Below, one piece after another: positions 25,509 through 33,987 of a DNA stretch of 44,516 bases; position 1 is the first letter of the stretch, and every line of letters starts with the position of its first letter. This DNA comes from Frankia gtarii (GTDB lineage: Bacteria; Actinomycetota; Actinomycetes; Frankiales; Frankiaceae): assembly GCF_025403375.1 (NCBI RefSeq), contig NZ_JAMPTM010000023.1, forward strand, positions 1 through 44,516. The letters are read 5' to 3'. The notes below the pieces were generated by a model. That model was not told the origin of the DNA. It made no database searches and was given only the letters and a program-made list of their open reading frames with translations. The translations under genes and the position numbers were made by a program.

Positions 25509-25745
25509 ATGGCCAAGGCGGCCGTGCGCAAGCCCAAGAAGAAGGTTTGCGTCTTCTGCAAGGACAAGGTCGAGTACATCGACTTCAAGGACACCTCGCT
25601 GCTGCGCAAGTACATCTCGGACCGGGGCAAGATTCGCGCCCGCCGGGTGAGCGGGAACTGCAGCCAGCACCAGCGCGACGTGGCGACGGCGGTGAAGAAC
25701 AGCCGCGAGATGGCGCTGCTGCCCTACACCGCGTCGGCCCGCTAG
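25509..25745 (+). CDS. rpsR: 30S ribosomal protein S18 (zinc-ribbon form)
   Basis: Protein of 78 residues. CVFC (residues 14-17) and a further Cys (NCSQHQ) mark the zinc-binding C+ form, while the core [20 protein letters not shown] and the end [10 protein letters not shown]-like [11 protein letters not shown] are typical S18. Actinobacteria often carry a second, zinc-free copy that replaces this one under zinc limitation; none is in this window. ATG 25509 has GGAG 8-10 nt upstream. It is 50 bases after ssb and 11 bases before rplI. Confidence 0.94.
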   Translation: MAKAAVRKPKKKVCVFCKDKVEYIDFKDTSLLRKYISDRGKIRARRVSGNCSQHQRDVATAVKNSREMALLPYTASAR

Positions 25746-25756
25746 GGGGTGGCGGG

Positions 25757-26203
25757 GTGAAGCTCATCCTGACCCAGGAGGTCCCTGGCCTCGGTAGCCC
25801 GGGCGACATCGTCGAGGTCGCGAACGGCTACGGGCGCAACTACCTGGTGCCGCGTAAGTACGCGATCATCGCGACGAAGGGTGCGGAGCGCCAGGTCGAG
25901 CAGATCAAGCGGGCCCGCTCGGCCCGGGCGGTCCGCGACCTCGGCCACGCCCAGGAGATCGCCGGCCAGCTCGGCGGCCTCAAGGTCGAGCTGATCGGCA
26001 GGGCCGGCAAGGAAGGCCGCTTGTTCGGCTCGGTGACAGCGGCAGATGTGGTCGAAGCCGTCACCGCGGCGGGCGGTCCGGAGCTGGACCGGCGGCGCGT
26101 CGAGCTGACCACGCCGATCAAGTCCCTCGGGGCGTACACGGTTGCCGTGCATCTCCACCCCGAGGTGACCGCATCGGTGAAGCTCCAGGTCAAGAAGGCC
26201 TAG
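25757..26203 (+). CDS. rplI: 50S ribosomal protein L9
   Basis: Protein of 148 residues, the standard length. The N-terminal domain carries the L9 signature (GDIVEVANGYGRNYLVPRKYA), followed by the long connecting helix and the C-terminal domain (GRLFGSVTAADVVEAV). It binds 23S rRNA near the L1 stalk and limits frameshifting. GTG 25757 is preceded by a G-rich stretch (GGGGGTGGCGG). Last gene of the operon; terminator hairpins follow. Confidence 0.94.
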   Translation: MKLILTQEVPGLGSPGDIVEVANGYGRNYLVPRKYAIIATKGAERQVEQIKRARSARAVRDLGHAQEIAGQLGGLKVELIGRAGKEGRLFGSVTAADVVEAVTAAGGPELDRRRVELTTPIKSLGAYTVAVHLHPEVTASVKLQVKKA

Positions 26204-26222
26204 GACCGGCGGCACGCCCCTC

Positions 26223-26244
26223 GCGAGACGGCATGGCGTCTCGC
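26223..26244 (+). terminator. First hairpin after rplI
   Basis: GCGAGACG pairs with CGTCTCGC around a six-base loop, 20 bases after the stop codon. It lacks a U-tract. Confidence 0.5.
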
Positions 26245-26275
26245 CGGCGAGGCGCGGTCTTCCCGGACCGACGCG

Positions 26276-26325
26276 AACTCCCCCGGCCGACCCACCCCAG
26301 TGGTGGTCCTCGGTCCGGGGGAGTT
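26276..26325 (+). terminator. Main terminator of the rpsF-rplI operon
   Basis: AACTCCCCCGG (26276-26286) pairs perfectly with CCGGGGGAGTT (26315-26325). Further pairing is possible inside the loop, and TTTGTCG follows. It is a typical high-G+C intrinsic terminator. Confidence 0.75.
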
Positions 26326-26371
26326 TGTCGTTGCGGGACCAGACCCGTGACGAACTTTCTTCCACCCTGTC

Positions 26372-26524
26372 TTATCCACAGGAGAAGGGCCGGAGGCGCC
26401 TGCTGTACCTGCGGTCCCGTGCCCTTGTGGTCCCGGTTTTCCACATGGTGTGCGCCGCTGTCCCGAGCTCATCCCCAGGTTCCGGCAGGTTACCCACAGC
26501 TTTTCCACAAGGGCCTGTGGATAA
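26372..26524. promoter_or_regulatory. Cluster of five DnaA boxes upstream of dnaB
   Basis: TTATCCACA (26372-26380), TTTTCCACA (26437-26445), TTACCCACA (26490-26498), TTTTCCACA (26501-26509) and the inverted TGTGGATAA (26516-26524). The first and last match the classic DnaA box exactly. The last three are packed within 35 bases and followed by an A+T-rich CTTTTT. The cluster could bind DnaA as a regulator of dnaB, act as a titration site, or be an origin-like element. Confidence 0.7.
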
Positions 26525-26835
26525 CTTTTTGGTGGGGGTGCTCGTCGAACCGTATGGTCGGACCCTTCAGACTGGGTCCGCCGGACTCGCCCGGCCAGCT
26601 TGGAGGGCCGTTCATCGGGTGCACGGGGCCGTGTTCCGTCTGCGGCTGGTCGTCGGGTAAGCGCCATGGCGTGGCCGGATCGCCGGGCAGGGACGCCGGT
26701 GGGGCAGGAAGTCCGCGCTCGGTCGGCCGATGGCCGGACGGCCGCCGGGCCGGGTGCGGCGTGACGGGGGTCGACGGGTGGCCGAGATCTGTCGGGCGTG
26801 GCGACGTGGCCTGTTGACCGCAGCTCTGGTGTGTA

Positions 26836-26849
26836 CGAACATATGTTCG
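26836..26849. promoter_or_regulatory. LexA (SOS) box upstream of dnaB
   Basis: CGAAC-ATAT-GTTCG is a perfect dyad that fits the actinobacterial/Gram-positive LexA box CGAACN4GTTCG; the 3' flank also gives the outer A of TCGAAC-N4-GTTCGA. It lies 35 bases before the GTG start of dnaB, where a bound repressor would block transcription. Confidence 0.65.
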
Positions 26850-26884
26850 AATCTGGATCTGCGGGAGAGCGGGGAGGGCGCGTC

Positions 26885-28249
26885 GTGAGCGTCACTGAGA
26901 TCTCGCGCGGCGGCGCCGGCGGAGGCGCGGAGTTCGAACGGGTCCCGCCGCACGACCTCCCGGCCGAGCAGAGCGTGCTCGGCGGCATGCTGCTGTCGAA
27001 GGACGCCATCGCCGACGTCGTCGAGGTCCTGCGGATGGCGGACTTCTACCGCCCGGCCCACGGACTCGTCTACGAGGTCATCGGCGACCTGTACGGCCGC
27101 GGCGAGCCCGCCGACGTCATCAGCGTCGCGGCCGAGCTGAGCCGCCGCGACATGCTGGAACGGGTCGGTGGCCCGGGCTACATGCATACCCTGATCTCAA
27201 GCGTGCCCACCGCGGCGAACGCCGGGTACTACGCGCGCATCGTCGCCGAGAAGGCGGTCCTGCGCCGCCTCGCCGAGGCCGGCACCCGCATCGTCCAGCT
27301 CGCCTTCGGCGCTGCCCCCGACGTCAGCGATGTGGTGGACCGCGCACAGGCCGCCGTGTACGAGGTGACCGAGCAGCGGTCGAACGACGACTACCTGCCG
27401 CTGGGAGAGCTGCTCAACCCGGCCCTGGAGGAGATCGAGTCGATCCAGGGGCGCGGGGAAGGCGCGCTGACCGGCGTGCCGACCGGCTTTGTCGACCTCG
27501 ACGAGCTGACCAACGGCCTGCACGGCGGCCAGCTGTGGATCGTCGCGGCCCGGCCGGCCGTGGGCAAATCCACGCTGGGTCTGGATTTTGCCCGGGCGGC
27601 GTCGATCAAGAACGGATTGACCTCGGTCATCTTCTCGCTGGAAATGAGCCGCATGGAGATCACCATGCGGCTGCTGTCGGCCGAGGCGCGGGTGTCGTTG
27701 CAGAACATCCGCACCGGCCGGCTCACCGACGACGACTGGGCCAGGTTGGCCCGGCGGATGGGCGAGGTGGCCGAGGCGCCGCTGTTCATCGACGACAGCC
27801 CGCACCTGACGATGATGGAGATCCGAGCCAAGGCCCGCCGGCTCAAGCAGCGTAACGACCTGCGCCTGGTCATCCTCGACTACCTGCAGCTGATGTCGTC
27901 GCCGAAGAAGGTGGAGAGCCGCCAGCAGGAGGTCAGCGAGATCTCGCGGTCACTGAAGCTGCTGGCCAAGGAGCTCGACGTGCCGGTCGTCGCGATCTCC
28001 CAGCTCAACCGCGCCTCCGAGCAGCGGGCCGACAAACGCCCCCAGGTCTCCGACCTGCGTGAGTCCGGCAGCCTCGAACAGGACGCCGACGCGGTCATCC
28101 TGCTCTACCGGGAGGACACGGTCGAGAAGGAGTCGGCGCGCGCAGGGGAGGCGGACCTCATCATCGCCAAGCACCGCAACGGGCCGACCGGCACCGTGAC
28201 CGTCGCCTTCCAGGGGCACTACTCGCGATTCGTCGACATGGCGAACTGA
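26885..28249 (+). CDS. dnaB: Replicative DNA helicase DnaB
   Basis: Hexameric 5'-3' helicase that unwinds the replication fork. Protein of 454 residues. The N-terminal domain (PPHDLPAEQSVLGGMLLS) binds primase; the RecA-like domain has Walker A RPAVGKST (about 223-230), Walker B LVILDYLQLM (about 326-335) and the arginine-finger region SDLRESGSLEQDAD. No intein interrupts Walker A, unlike in several mycobacteria. GTG 26885 is chosen because GGGGAGG lies 7-13 nt before it; the open frame extends further but would cover the LexA box. The upstream region carries DnaA boxes and an SOS box. Confidence 0.95.
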   Translation: MSVTEISRGGAGGGAEFERVPPHDLPAEQSVLGGMLLSKDAIADVVEVLRMADFYRPAHGLVYEVIGDLYGRGEPADVISVAAELSRRDMLERVGGPGYMHTLISSVPTAANAGYYARIVAEKAVLRRLAEAGTRIVQLAFGAAPDVSDVVDRAQAAVYEVTEQRSNDDYLPLGELLNPALEEIESIQGRGEGALTGVPTGFVDLDELTNGLHGGQLWIVAARPAVGKSTLGLDFARAASIKNGLTSVIFSLEMSRMEITMRLLSAEARVSLQNIRTGRLTDDDWARLARRMGEVAEAPLFIDDSPHLTMMEIRAKARRLKQRNDLRLVILDYLQLMSSPKKVESRQQEVSEISRSLKLLAKELDVPVVAISQLNRASEQRADKRPQVSDLRESGSLEQDADAVILLYREDTVEKESARAGEADLIIAKHRNGPTGTVTVAFQGHYSRFVDMAN

Positions 28250-28420
28250 GCTGTCCCGGCCCGGTTCTGGGCACGGGGTCCGACCGGCGCCCACCTACAC
28301 CGGTCGGCGGACCACGATCTCCGGACGGTGACACACTGGGCGCTATGACCACCGGGATGATGCGGACCACCGGGAAGATACGGACCATGGGCTACATGCA
28401 GCATGGCGAGGAGACGTCCG

Positions 28421-28765
28421 GTGAGTGACGACGGGAACGGCGGGCCCGCGGGGCCGGGCGTCCTGGAGATCGCCCAGTTCGACGTCCAGCCTGGCACCGA
28501 GGAGAAGTTCGTGGCCGCCTACCAGGAGGTGCGTCAGGAGCTGGTCGGCACGCCTGGCTTCCGGTCCGTCCGACTGACCCGGGGCATCGAGTCGCCGTCC
28601 AGCTTCGTGCTGCTCGTCGAGTGGGCGACGCTGGACAGCCACCTGAAGAACTTCCGGGAGTCCGATCGTTTCGTCCGCTGGCGTGCGGCGCTCGGACCGT
28701 ACTTCGCCAGTCCGCCGTCCGTGGCCCACGGCGTGGACGTCCCGGCCGGTCCCGATCCGATCTGA
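28421..28765 (+). CDS. ABM-domain (antibiotic biosynthesis monooxygenase family) protein
   Basis: Protein of 114 residues with one ferredoxin-like ABM domain: VLEIAQFDVQPGTEEKFVAAY opens it and FVLLVEWATLDSHLKNFRESD is the conserved second half with the W-x-S-H-F-like pattern. Family members are small dimeric oxygenases, haem-degrading enzymes or quinone-modifying enzymes; the substrate here is unknown. GTG 28421 is chosen because GAGGAG lies 7-12 nt before it. It starts about 170 bases after dnaB and 30 bases before the next gene, so it may share a transcript with that gene. Confidence 0.82.
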   Translation: MSDDGNGGPAGPGVLEIAQFDVQPGTEEKFVAAYQEVRQELVGTPGFRSVRLTRGIESPSSFVLLVEWATLDSHLKNFRESDRFVRWRAALGPYFASPPSVAHGVDVPAGPDPI

Positions 28766-28795
28766 CCTGCCCCACGATCGCTTGGACCCCTGATC

Positions 28796-29941
28796 ATGGA
28801 CGACTTCTTCGGGTTCCTGTTCATCGCGCCGATCTCGGCTGTCTTCTTCGGCTTCCTCATCTGGCTGCTCCCGGCGATCCTGCTCCGCGGCAGGATCGAA
28901 AGGCTCGAGGTCCGGCCGTTCGCGTTCTTCGTCACCGGCTACGTCTTCACCGTCGTCCTGGTGCTGTTCCTGCTTATCGCCCGGCACCAGGTATGGCCGA
29001 TCGCCGGAACCCTCGCCTCTCTCGGGCTCGTGTGGGTGGTCCAGGACCAGTGGCGCCGTCGCCGGCCCCTCGCCAGCCGGAAGGTAGCTCGCCGCAGCGG
29101 GCCAACGCAGCCCGGACAGCCGGGATCCGCCGGTCCGCAGCAGGTCGGATACCCCGGTCAGCCGATCGGCCAACCCGGCCCACTCGGCTATCCCGGTCAG
29201 CCCGGCTATCCCGGTCAGCCCGGCTATCCCGGTCAGCCCGGCTATCCCGGCTATCCCGGTCAGCCCGGTCAGCCCGGTTATCCCGGCTACTCGGGTCAGC
29301 CTGGCTATCCCGGCGTCCCGGGCTATCCGGCACAGCCGGTGCAGCCTGGCCATCCAGCTCAACCTCCTCAATCAGGTCAGCCCGGTTACCAGAGTCCCCG
29401 GCCCGCTGCCCACCCGGGAGGCGCGCCGCCCGGCTGGCCGGGCGTGCCGGCGGCAGGCGGCCGCGGCGGAACTCCTCCCGCCGCGAAACCCGGGGTCCGT
29501 CTGCCGGGGGACGAGGACGGTCCGCCCATCCCCGGCTTCCCGCCGATTCCGGACTACCCGCCGCTGGGCGGGTCTGCGCCGGGCGCCGACCTACCCCCCA
29601 TCCCGGACTTTCCCCCGATCCCAGATTTTCCGCCGATCCCGCCTATCCCGGACTACCCGCCGGACTTCGACGAGCAGGCGGGTCTCGCGCCCGGTGGGGG
29701 CGGCGAGCACGATCCCGCCGATACCGATCGCACGACCGGTCCGACCGGTCCGGCGGGTCCGAGTGAGCCGACCGGTGGGTCGGCAACCGGCGCTGGTGCA
29801 CCGCCCGACCCGGCGGGTGGCCGGGGCGGCGGGCGGCGGATCGCCGGCTACCCTTGGGCGGTCCCGCCGCCGGGGCGACGTCCGGGTGACTCCTCACGGC
29901 CACCTCGAACCGCACCCGGCGAGCCCGACCCGGACTCCTGA
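28796..29941 (+). CDS. Membrane protein with collagen-like GYPGQP repeats
   Basis: Protein of 381 residues. Three hydrophobic helices fill residues 1-85 (FGFLFIAPISAVFFGFLIWLL, FAFFVTGYVFTVVLVLFLLIA, IAGTLASLGLVWVV). From about 125 to 185 it has GYPGQP units in tandem, later PPIPDFPPIPD repeats, and a Pro/Gly/Thr-rich, acidic end. The repeated parts look disordered and proline-rich; Tyr-Pro-Gly-Gln repeats also occur in proteins that phase-separate or act as flexible scaffolds. I recognise no family. DNA repeats of 18 bases underlie the region 29185-29290 and are prone to length change. Confidence 0.7.
   Translation: MDDFFGFLFIAPISAVFFGFLIWLLPAILLRGRIERLEVRPFAFFVTGYVFTVVLVLFLLIARHQVWPIAGTLASLGLVWVVQDQWRRRRPLASRKVARRSGPTQPGQPGSAGPQQVGYPGQPIGQPGPLGYPGQPGYPGQPGYPGQPGYPGYPGQPGQPGYPGYSGQPGYPGVPGYPAQPVQPGHPAQPPQSGQPGYQSPRPAAHPGGAPPGWPGVPAAGGRGGTPPAAKPGVRLPGDEDGPPIPGFPPIPDYPPLGGSAPGADLPPIPDFPPIPDFPPIPPIPDYPPDFDEQAGLAPGGGGEHDPADTDRTTGPTGPAGPSEPTGGSATGAGAPPDPAGGRGGGRRIAGYPWAVPPPGRRPGDSSRPPRTAPGEPDPDS
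29185..29290 (+). repeat. 18-base tandem repeats encoding GYPGQP
   Basis: The unit ctatcccggtcagcccgg occurs four to five times, some copies shortened to nine bases. It encodes collagen-like GYPGQP hexapeptides of the preceding membrane protein. Confidence 0.85.
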
Positions 29942-30080
29942 CCGGCCCAGGCGTCCGACCGACCGGTGACCGGGTCGTCGCGCAGGGCAGCGCCCATGAT
30001 GTGGCGTACCGTCATGGCATCGCCAGTCCGTTGCCGGCGGTCCCCGTCGGGGCGTAGCCGGCGTGATGTCCGAGGTCGAG

Positions 30081-31934
30081 ATGCCCGCTCTCCGCTCCCG
30101 AACCACCACGCATGGCCGGAACATGGCCGGGGCCCGCGCCCTGTGGCGCGCGACCGGCATGACCGATGACGACTTCGGCAAGCCGATCATCGCCATTGCG
30201 AACAGCTTCACCCAGTTCGTGCCGGGCCACGTGCACCTGCGTAACCTCGGCGCCCTGGTCGCGGAGGCGATTGCGGAGTCCGGGGGAGTGGGCCGGGAGT
30301 TCAACACGATCGCGGTCGACGACGGCATCGCGATGGGGCACGGCGGGATGCTGTACTCGCTGCCGTCGCGGGAGATCATCGCCGACAGCGTCGAGTACAT
30401 GGTCAACGCCCACTGTGCCGACGCACTGGTCTGCATCTCCAACTGCGACAAGATCACCCCTGGCATGCTGCTCGCGGCGCTGCGGCTCAACATCCCGACC
30501 GTGTTCGTCTCCGGTGGGGCGATGGAGTCCGGCAACGCGGTGATCTCCGGCAACACGGCCCGGTCCAAGCTGGACCTCATCACGGCGATGTCCGCGGCGG
30601 TGAACCCCGAGGTCTCCGACGACGACCTGTCGACGATCGAGCGGTCGGCCTGCCCGACCTGCGGCTCCTGCTCCGGGATGTTCACCGCGAACTCGATGAA
30701 CTGCCTGACCGAAGCGATGGGCCTGTCCCTGCCGGGCAACGGCTCGACGCTGGCCACCTCCGCCGCCCGCCGCGAGCTGTTCGTCGAGGCCGGCCGGCTC
30801 GTCGTCGACCTGGCCCGGCGCTACTACGAGAAGGACGACGGGGCCGTCCTGCCCCGCTCGATCGCGACGGCCGCGGCGTTCCGCAACGCCTTCGCCGTGG
30901 ACGTGGCGATGGGCGGCTCGACGAACACCGTGCTGCACCTGCTCGCCGCAGCCGTCGAGGCCGGCGTCGACGTGACGCTCGCCGACATCGACCAGATCTC
31001 GCGCACCGTGCCCTGCCTGTGCAAGGTCGCGCCCAGCTCCGCCCACTACTACATGGAGGACGTGCACCGGGCCGGCGGGATCCCGGCGATCCTCGGCGAG
31101 CTCGACCGGGCCGGCCTGCTCGACCGGGACACCCACTCGGTGCACGCGGCCAGCCTGCGGGAGTTCCTCGACCGCTGGGACATCCGCGGCGCGGACCCCT
31201 CGCCGGACGCGGTCGAGCTGTTCCACGCAGCGCCGGGCGGGGTGCGCACGATCGAGCCGTTCAGCACCACCAACCGCTGGGATTCCCTCGACACCGACGC
31301 GGAGAACGGCTGCATCCGCTCCGTCGAGCACGCTTACTCCGCAGAGGGCGGCCTCGCCGTGCTGTTCGGTAACCTCGCCACCGACGGCGCGGTCGTCAAG
31401 ACCGCCGGGGTGGACGAAAGCCAATGGTCCTTCCGCGGCCCGGCGCTCGTCGTCGAAAGCCAGGAGGACGCGGTCGACGCCATCCTGAACAAGCGGGTCC
31501 AGCCCGGAGATGTGATCATCGTCCGGTATGAGGGTCCTCGTGGCGGCCCCGGCATGCAGGAGATGCTCTACCCGACCGCCTTCCTCAAGGGGCGTGGTCT
31601 CGGGCCCAAGTGTGCGCTGATCACCGACGGCCGATTCTCCGGGGGGAGCTCGGGCCTGTCGATCGGCCATGTCTCGCCGGAGGCCGCGCACGGCGGCACG
31701 ATCGCCCTCGTCCGTGACGGCGACATCATCGACATCGACATTCCGACGCGCCGGCTGGAACTGCTCGTCTCCGAGGAGGAGCTGGCGCGGCGGCGGACCG
31801 AGCTGGAGGCGGCCGGCGGCTACCGACCGGCGGACCGGGAACGCCCCGTCTCGGCGGCGCTGCGCGCCTACGCGGCGATGGCGACCTCGGCGTCGACCGG
31901 GGCTGCCCGCGACGTCGGCCTTCTCGGCGGCTGA
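30081..31934 (+). CDS. ilvD: Dihydroxy-acid dehydratase
   Basis: Removes water from 2,3-dihydroxy-isovalerate and the homologous methylvalerate, the third common step of valine and isoleucine synthesis. Protein of 617 residues from ATG 30081, giving [20 protein letters not shown], which matches the start of well-studied IlvD proteins; an upstream GTG/ATG at 30063/30066 would add five or six residues. Iron-sulfur cluster cysteines are in [11 protein letters not shown] and [31 protein letters not shown] near the end is the conserved active-site segment. It is monocistronic and convergent with egtD, 62 bases apart. Confidence 0.94.
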   Translation: MPALRSRTTTHGRNMAGARALWRATGMTDDDFGKPIIAIANSFTQFVPGHVHLRNLGALVAEAIAESGGVGREFNTIAVDDGIAMGHGGMLYSLPSREIIADSVEYMVNAHCADALVCISNCDKITPGMLLAALRLNIPTVFVSGGAMESGNAVISGNTARSKLDLITAMSAAVNPEVSDDDLSTIERSACPTCGSCSGMFTANSMNCLTEAMGLSLPGNGSTLATSAARRELFVEAGRLVVDLARRYYEKDDGAVLPRSIATAAAFRNAFAVDVAMGGSTNTVLHLLAAAVEAGVDVTLADIDQISRTVPCLCKVAPSSAHYYMEDVHRAGGIPAILGELDRAGLLDRDTHSVHAASLREFLDRWDIRGADPSPDAVELFHAAPGGVRTIEPFSTTNRWDSLDTDAENGCIRSVEHAYSAEGGLAVLFGNLATDGAVVKTAGVDESQWSFRGPALVVESQEDAVDAILNKRVQPGDVIIVRYEGPRGGPGMQEMLYPTAFLKGRGLGPKCALITDGRFSGGSSGLSIGHVSPEAAHGGTIALVRDGDIIDIDIPTRRLELLVSEEELARRRTELEAAGGYRPADRERPVSAALRAYAAMATSASTGAARDVGLLGG

Positions 31935-31996
31935 CGTCGGCGGCTGGCGTCGACGGCAGCTGACGGCCCGCCCCCCCGTGGGGCGTCGGCCAGAGC

Positions 31997-33112
31997 TCAG
32001 ACCGACGCCGCCGTGGGCGTGGTCGAGGGCGTCGCGAGGGTCACGGCGAAGTCGCCCTCGGGGTCGGTCCACTGCTGGGCCACCGCCCAGCCGGTGTCCG
32101 CCAGCTCCGTGGTGATCCTGTCCCGGGTGAACTTCGCACTGATCTCGGTCAGCAGGTCATCCCCACGCTGGAAATCGACGGCCAGCGCGAGGGAATCGAT
32201 GGTCACCTGCTGGTCGCGGACCGCGCGCAGCCGCATCTCGATCCAGGCGTCCGCCGCGTTCCAATGGACGACGTGTGCGAAGCCGCGGATGTTGAAGTCC
32301 GCACCCAGCTCCCGGTTGATCACGGTCAGCACGTTGCGGTTGAACGCGGCGGTCACCCCGGCCCCGTCGTCGTAGGCGGCGACCAGCCGGTCCGGGTCCT
32401 TGACCAGATCCGTGCCGAGCAGCAGGGCGTCGGTGGAACCGCACTGCTCGCGTAGCGCGCGCAGGAACGCGCCCCGCTTCGCGGGCCGCATGTTGCCGAT
32501 CGTGCCGCCGAGAAAGGCGATCAGACGCCGACCACCGCTGGGCAGGTGCGACAGGTGCCGCTCGAAGTCGCCGACGACAGCATGCACGGCAAGGTCCGGA
32601 TAGACGGCGATGAGGCTGCGACCAGCCTGCGTCAGGGTGGACTCGTCGACGTCGAACGCGACGAACTTGCGCAGTCCGCCGGTGGCGCGCAGGGCGTCGA
32701 GCAGCAACCGGGTCTTCTCGGACGTGCCCGAGCCCAGTTCGACGAGGGTGTCGGCGGGGCAGGCGGCCGCGATATCGCTCGCGTGGTCGTCGAGGATTGC
32801 CCGCTCACGCCGGGTGGGGTAGTACTCCGGCAGCCTGGTGATCTCGTCGAACAGCATGCCGCCGGTGGCGTCGTAGAACCACTTCGGCGGTAGTTCCCGG
32901 GGGTTCGCGGTGAGCCCGCCGAGCACGTCGCGGGCCAGATTGACGGCGCGATCCGACGCGTGCACGTGCCGGTCCAGGGTCAGTCCCGCAAACGTCGTCG
33001 CCCCAGCGACCGTGCCGGTCCCACTCGAGGTGCCGTCGGTGCTGTCCGCGTCGTCCGTGTCGGCGGTGCCTGTGGCACCCGCGGGGGTGGTGACCGGAGT
33101 CCTCGGTGTCAT
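31997..33112 (-). CDS. egtD: L-histidine N-alpha-methyltransferase EgtD
   Basis: Makes hercynine by trimethylating histidine with S-adenosylmethionine, the entry to ergothioneine. Protein of 371 residues from ATG 33112 (GGAGGG 7 nt before it). After a Thr/Ala-rich leader of about 40 residues come LPPKWFYDATGGMLFDEITRLPEYYPTRRE and the SAM-binding motif LVELGSGTSEKTRLLLDAL; NRNVLTVINRELGADF further on is typical of EgtD. The leader is longer than in mycobacterial EgtD. Last of the four genes egtABCD on this strand. Confidence 0.92.
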   Translation of the reverse strand: MTPRTPVTTPAGATGTADTDDADSTDGTSSGTGTVAGATTFAGLTLDRHVHASDRAVNLARDVLGGLTANPRELPPKWFYDATGGMLFDEITRLPEYYPTRRERAILDDHASDIAAACPADTLVELGSGTSEKTRLLLDALRATGGLRKFVAFDVDESTLTQAGRSLIAVYPDLAVHAVVGDFERHLSHLPSGGRRLIAFLGGTIGNMRPAKRGAFLRALREQCGSTDALLLGTDLVKDPDRLVAAYDDGAGVTAAFNRNVLTVINRELGADFNIRGFAHVVHWNAADAWIEMRLRAVRDQQVTIDSLALAVDFQRGDDLLTEISAKFTRDRITTELADTGWAVAQQWTDPEGDFAVTLATPSTTPTAASV

Positions 33113-33155
33113 CGTGGCGCCCTCCATCGATGTGGTGCAACCCACAGTAATCGAT

Positions 33156-33983
33156 CTAGGAGATCAAACTACGAAGAGTGACTTTGTGTGTGTCGACCAC
33201 TAGGAGATGATGGTCCGGAACGTCGATCCAGTCGGATTCATCATCGTCCGGCTCGCTCGCGACCAGCACGCCGTCCGGTTCCACCCGGTAGGACAAGCTG
33301 TCGCGCCAGGTGGTCGCCACGAGCTGGGTACCGTCCGTCACCAACAGGTTCAGCCGGGCCGCCTCATCGCCGACCGCCGCCGGTTCCAGCGGTTCTGGTG
33401 GCGGCTCGGACGCCCAGTCGCCGGCCCACGGCACGACGCCACCCGCCCGCCGGTCCGCCATCCCCGCGTCACTGAGCGACAGCACAACCTCGGCAACGGC
33501 GTCGGCCAAGGGTAGCTTGGCGGCCCGCTCCCAGACCAGCGCGGCCAGCAGAGCCGAGTCGCAGGAGGAGTCGGGCGGGGGAGCGTCGAGCCGCTCGCGC
33601 AGCAGCGCCCGCACGGCCGCGGGGTCGACGCGCCCGTTGTGGCTGAGCAGCCGGTCTCCATCGCTGAACGGAGCCGTCGAGGACTCCTCCACCGGCATGC
33701 CCACGCTGGCGCTGCGCACCGCGGCCAGCACACAGCCGGACGCGAGCGCGCCGGCCATCGACGCGTAGGAGGCGTCCGTCCACATTGGCACCGCGCGACG
33801 CAACCGGGCGGGCTGTGGGCGCAACGCCGGGGCGTACCAGCCGACCCCGAAGCCGTCGGCGTTGATCGTGCCGTGCCGCATCCGGCGCGGCGCCCAGGAC
33901 TGGCGCAGCAGGCTGTGCGGTGCGTCCATGGTCAGCCGGGCCAGGGTACGCGGCGCGCCGAGCCAGGCGAGATGGCGGCACAT
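33156..33983 (-). CDS. egtC: Ergothioneine biosynthesis glutamine amidotransferase-like protein EgtC
   Basis: Removes the gamma-glutamyl group from gamma-glutamyl-hercynylcysteine S-oxide. Protein of 275 residues. Cys2 at the start (MCRHLAWLG) is the class II amidotransferase nucleophile that becomes N-terminal after Met removal. ADGFGVGWYA and LLSHNGRVDP are further active-site segments. It starts four bases after the egtB stop, so the two genes are translated together, and precedes egtD by 43 bases. Confidence 0.9.
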   Translation of the reverse strand: MCRHLAWLGAPRTLARLTMDAPHSLLRQSWAPRRMRHGTINADGFGVGWYAPALRPQPARLRRAVPMWTDASYASMAGALASGCVLAAVRSASVGMPVEESSTAPFSDGDRLLSHNGRVDPAAVRALLRERLDAPPPDSSCDSALLAALVWERAAKLPLADAVAEVVLSLSDAGMADRRAGGVVPWAGDWASEPPPEPLEPAAVGDEAARLNLLVTDGTQLVATTWRDSLSYRVEPDGVLVASEPDDDESDWIDVPDHHLLVVDTHKVTLRSLIS

Positions 33984-33987
33984 CGGC

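Larger units (their letters stand above)
26204..26884. other. Control region between rplI and dnaB
   Basis: About 680 bases. In order it holds two terminator hairpins (26223-26325), five DnaA boxes (26372-26524) next to an A+T-rich spot at 26520-26530, a stretch from 26540 to 26820 without recognised signals, and a LexA-type box (26836-26849). I find no supported gene. Confidence 0.7.

Noticed and set aside
26372-26524. The main chromosomal origin oriC
   Set aside because: The box cluster is suggestive, but dnaA, dnaN, rpmH and gyrB are not in the window, so I only call it a DnaA-box cluster.
27551-27575. Possible intein site at Walker A of dnaB
   Set aside because: The motif RPAVGKST is continuous and the protein has normal length, so there is no intein.
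29185-29290. Regular repeats suggestive of a CRISPR array
   Set aside because: Repeats are directly adjacent, 9-18 bases long, without spacers, and encode a peptide repeat.
29942-30080. Possible leader attenuator or T-box before ilvD
   Set aside because: No run of branched-chain amino-acid codons, no T-box sequence and no terminator/antiterminator pair is visible.
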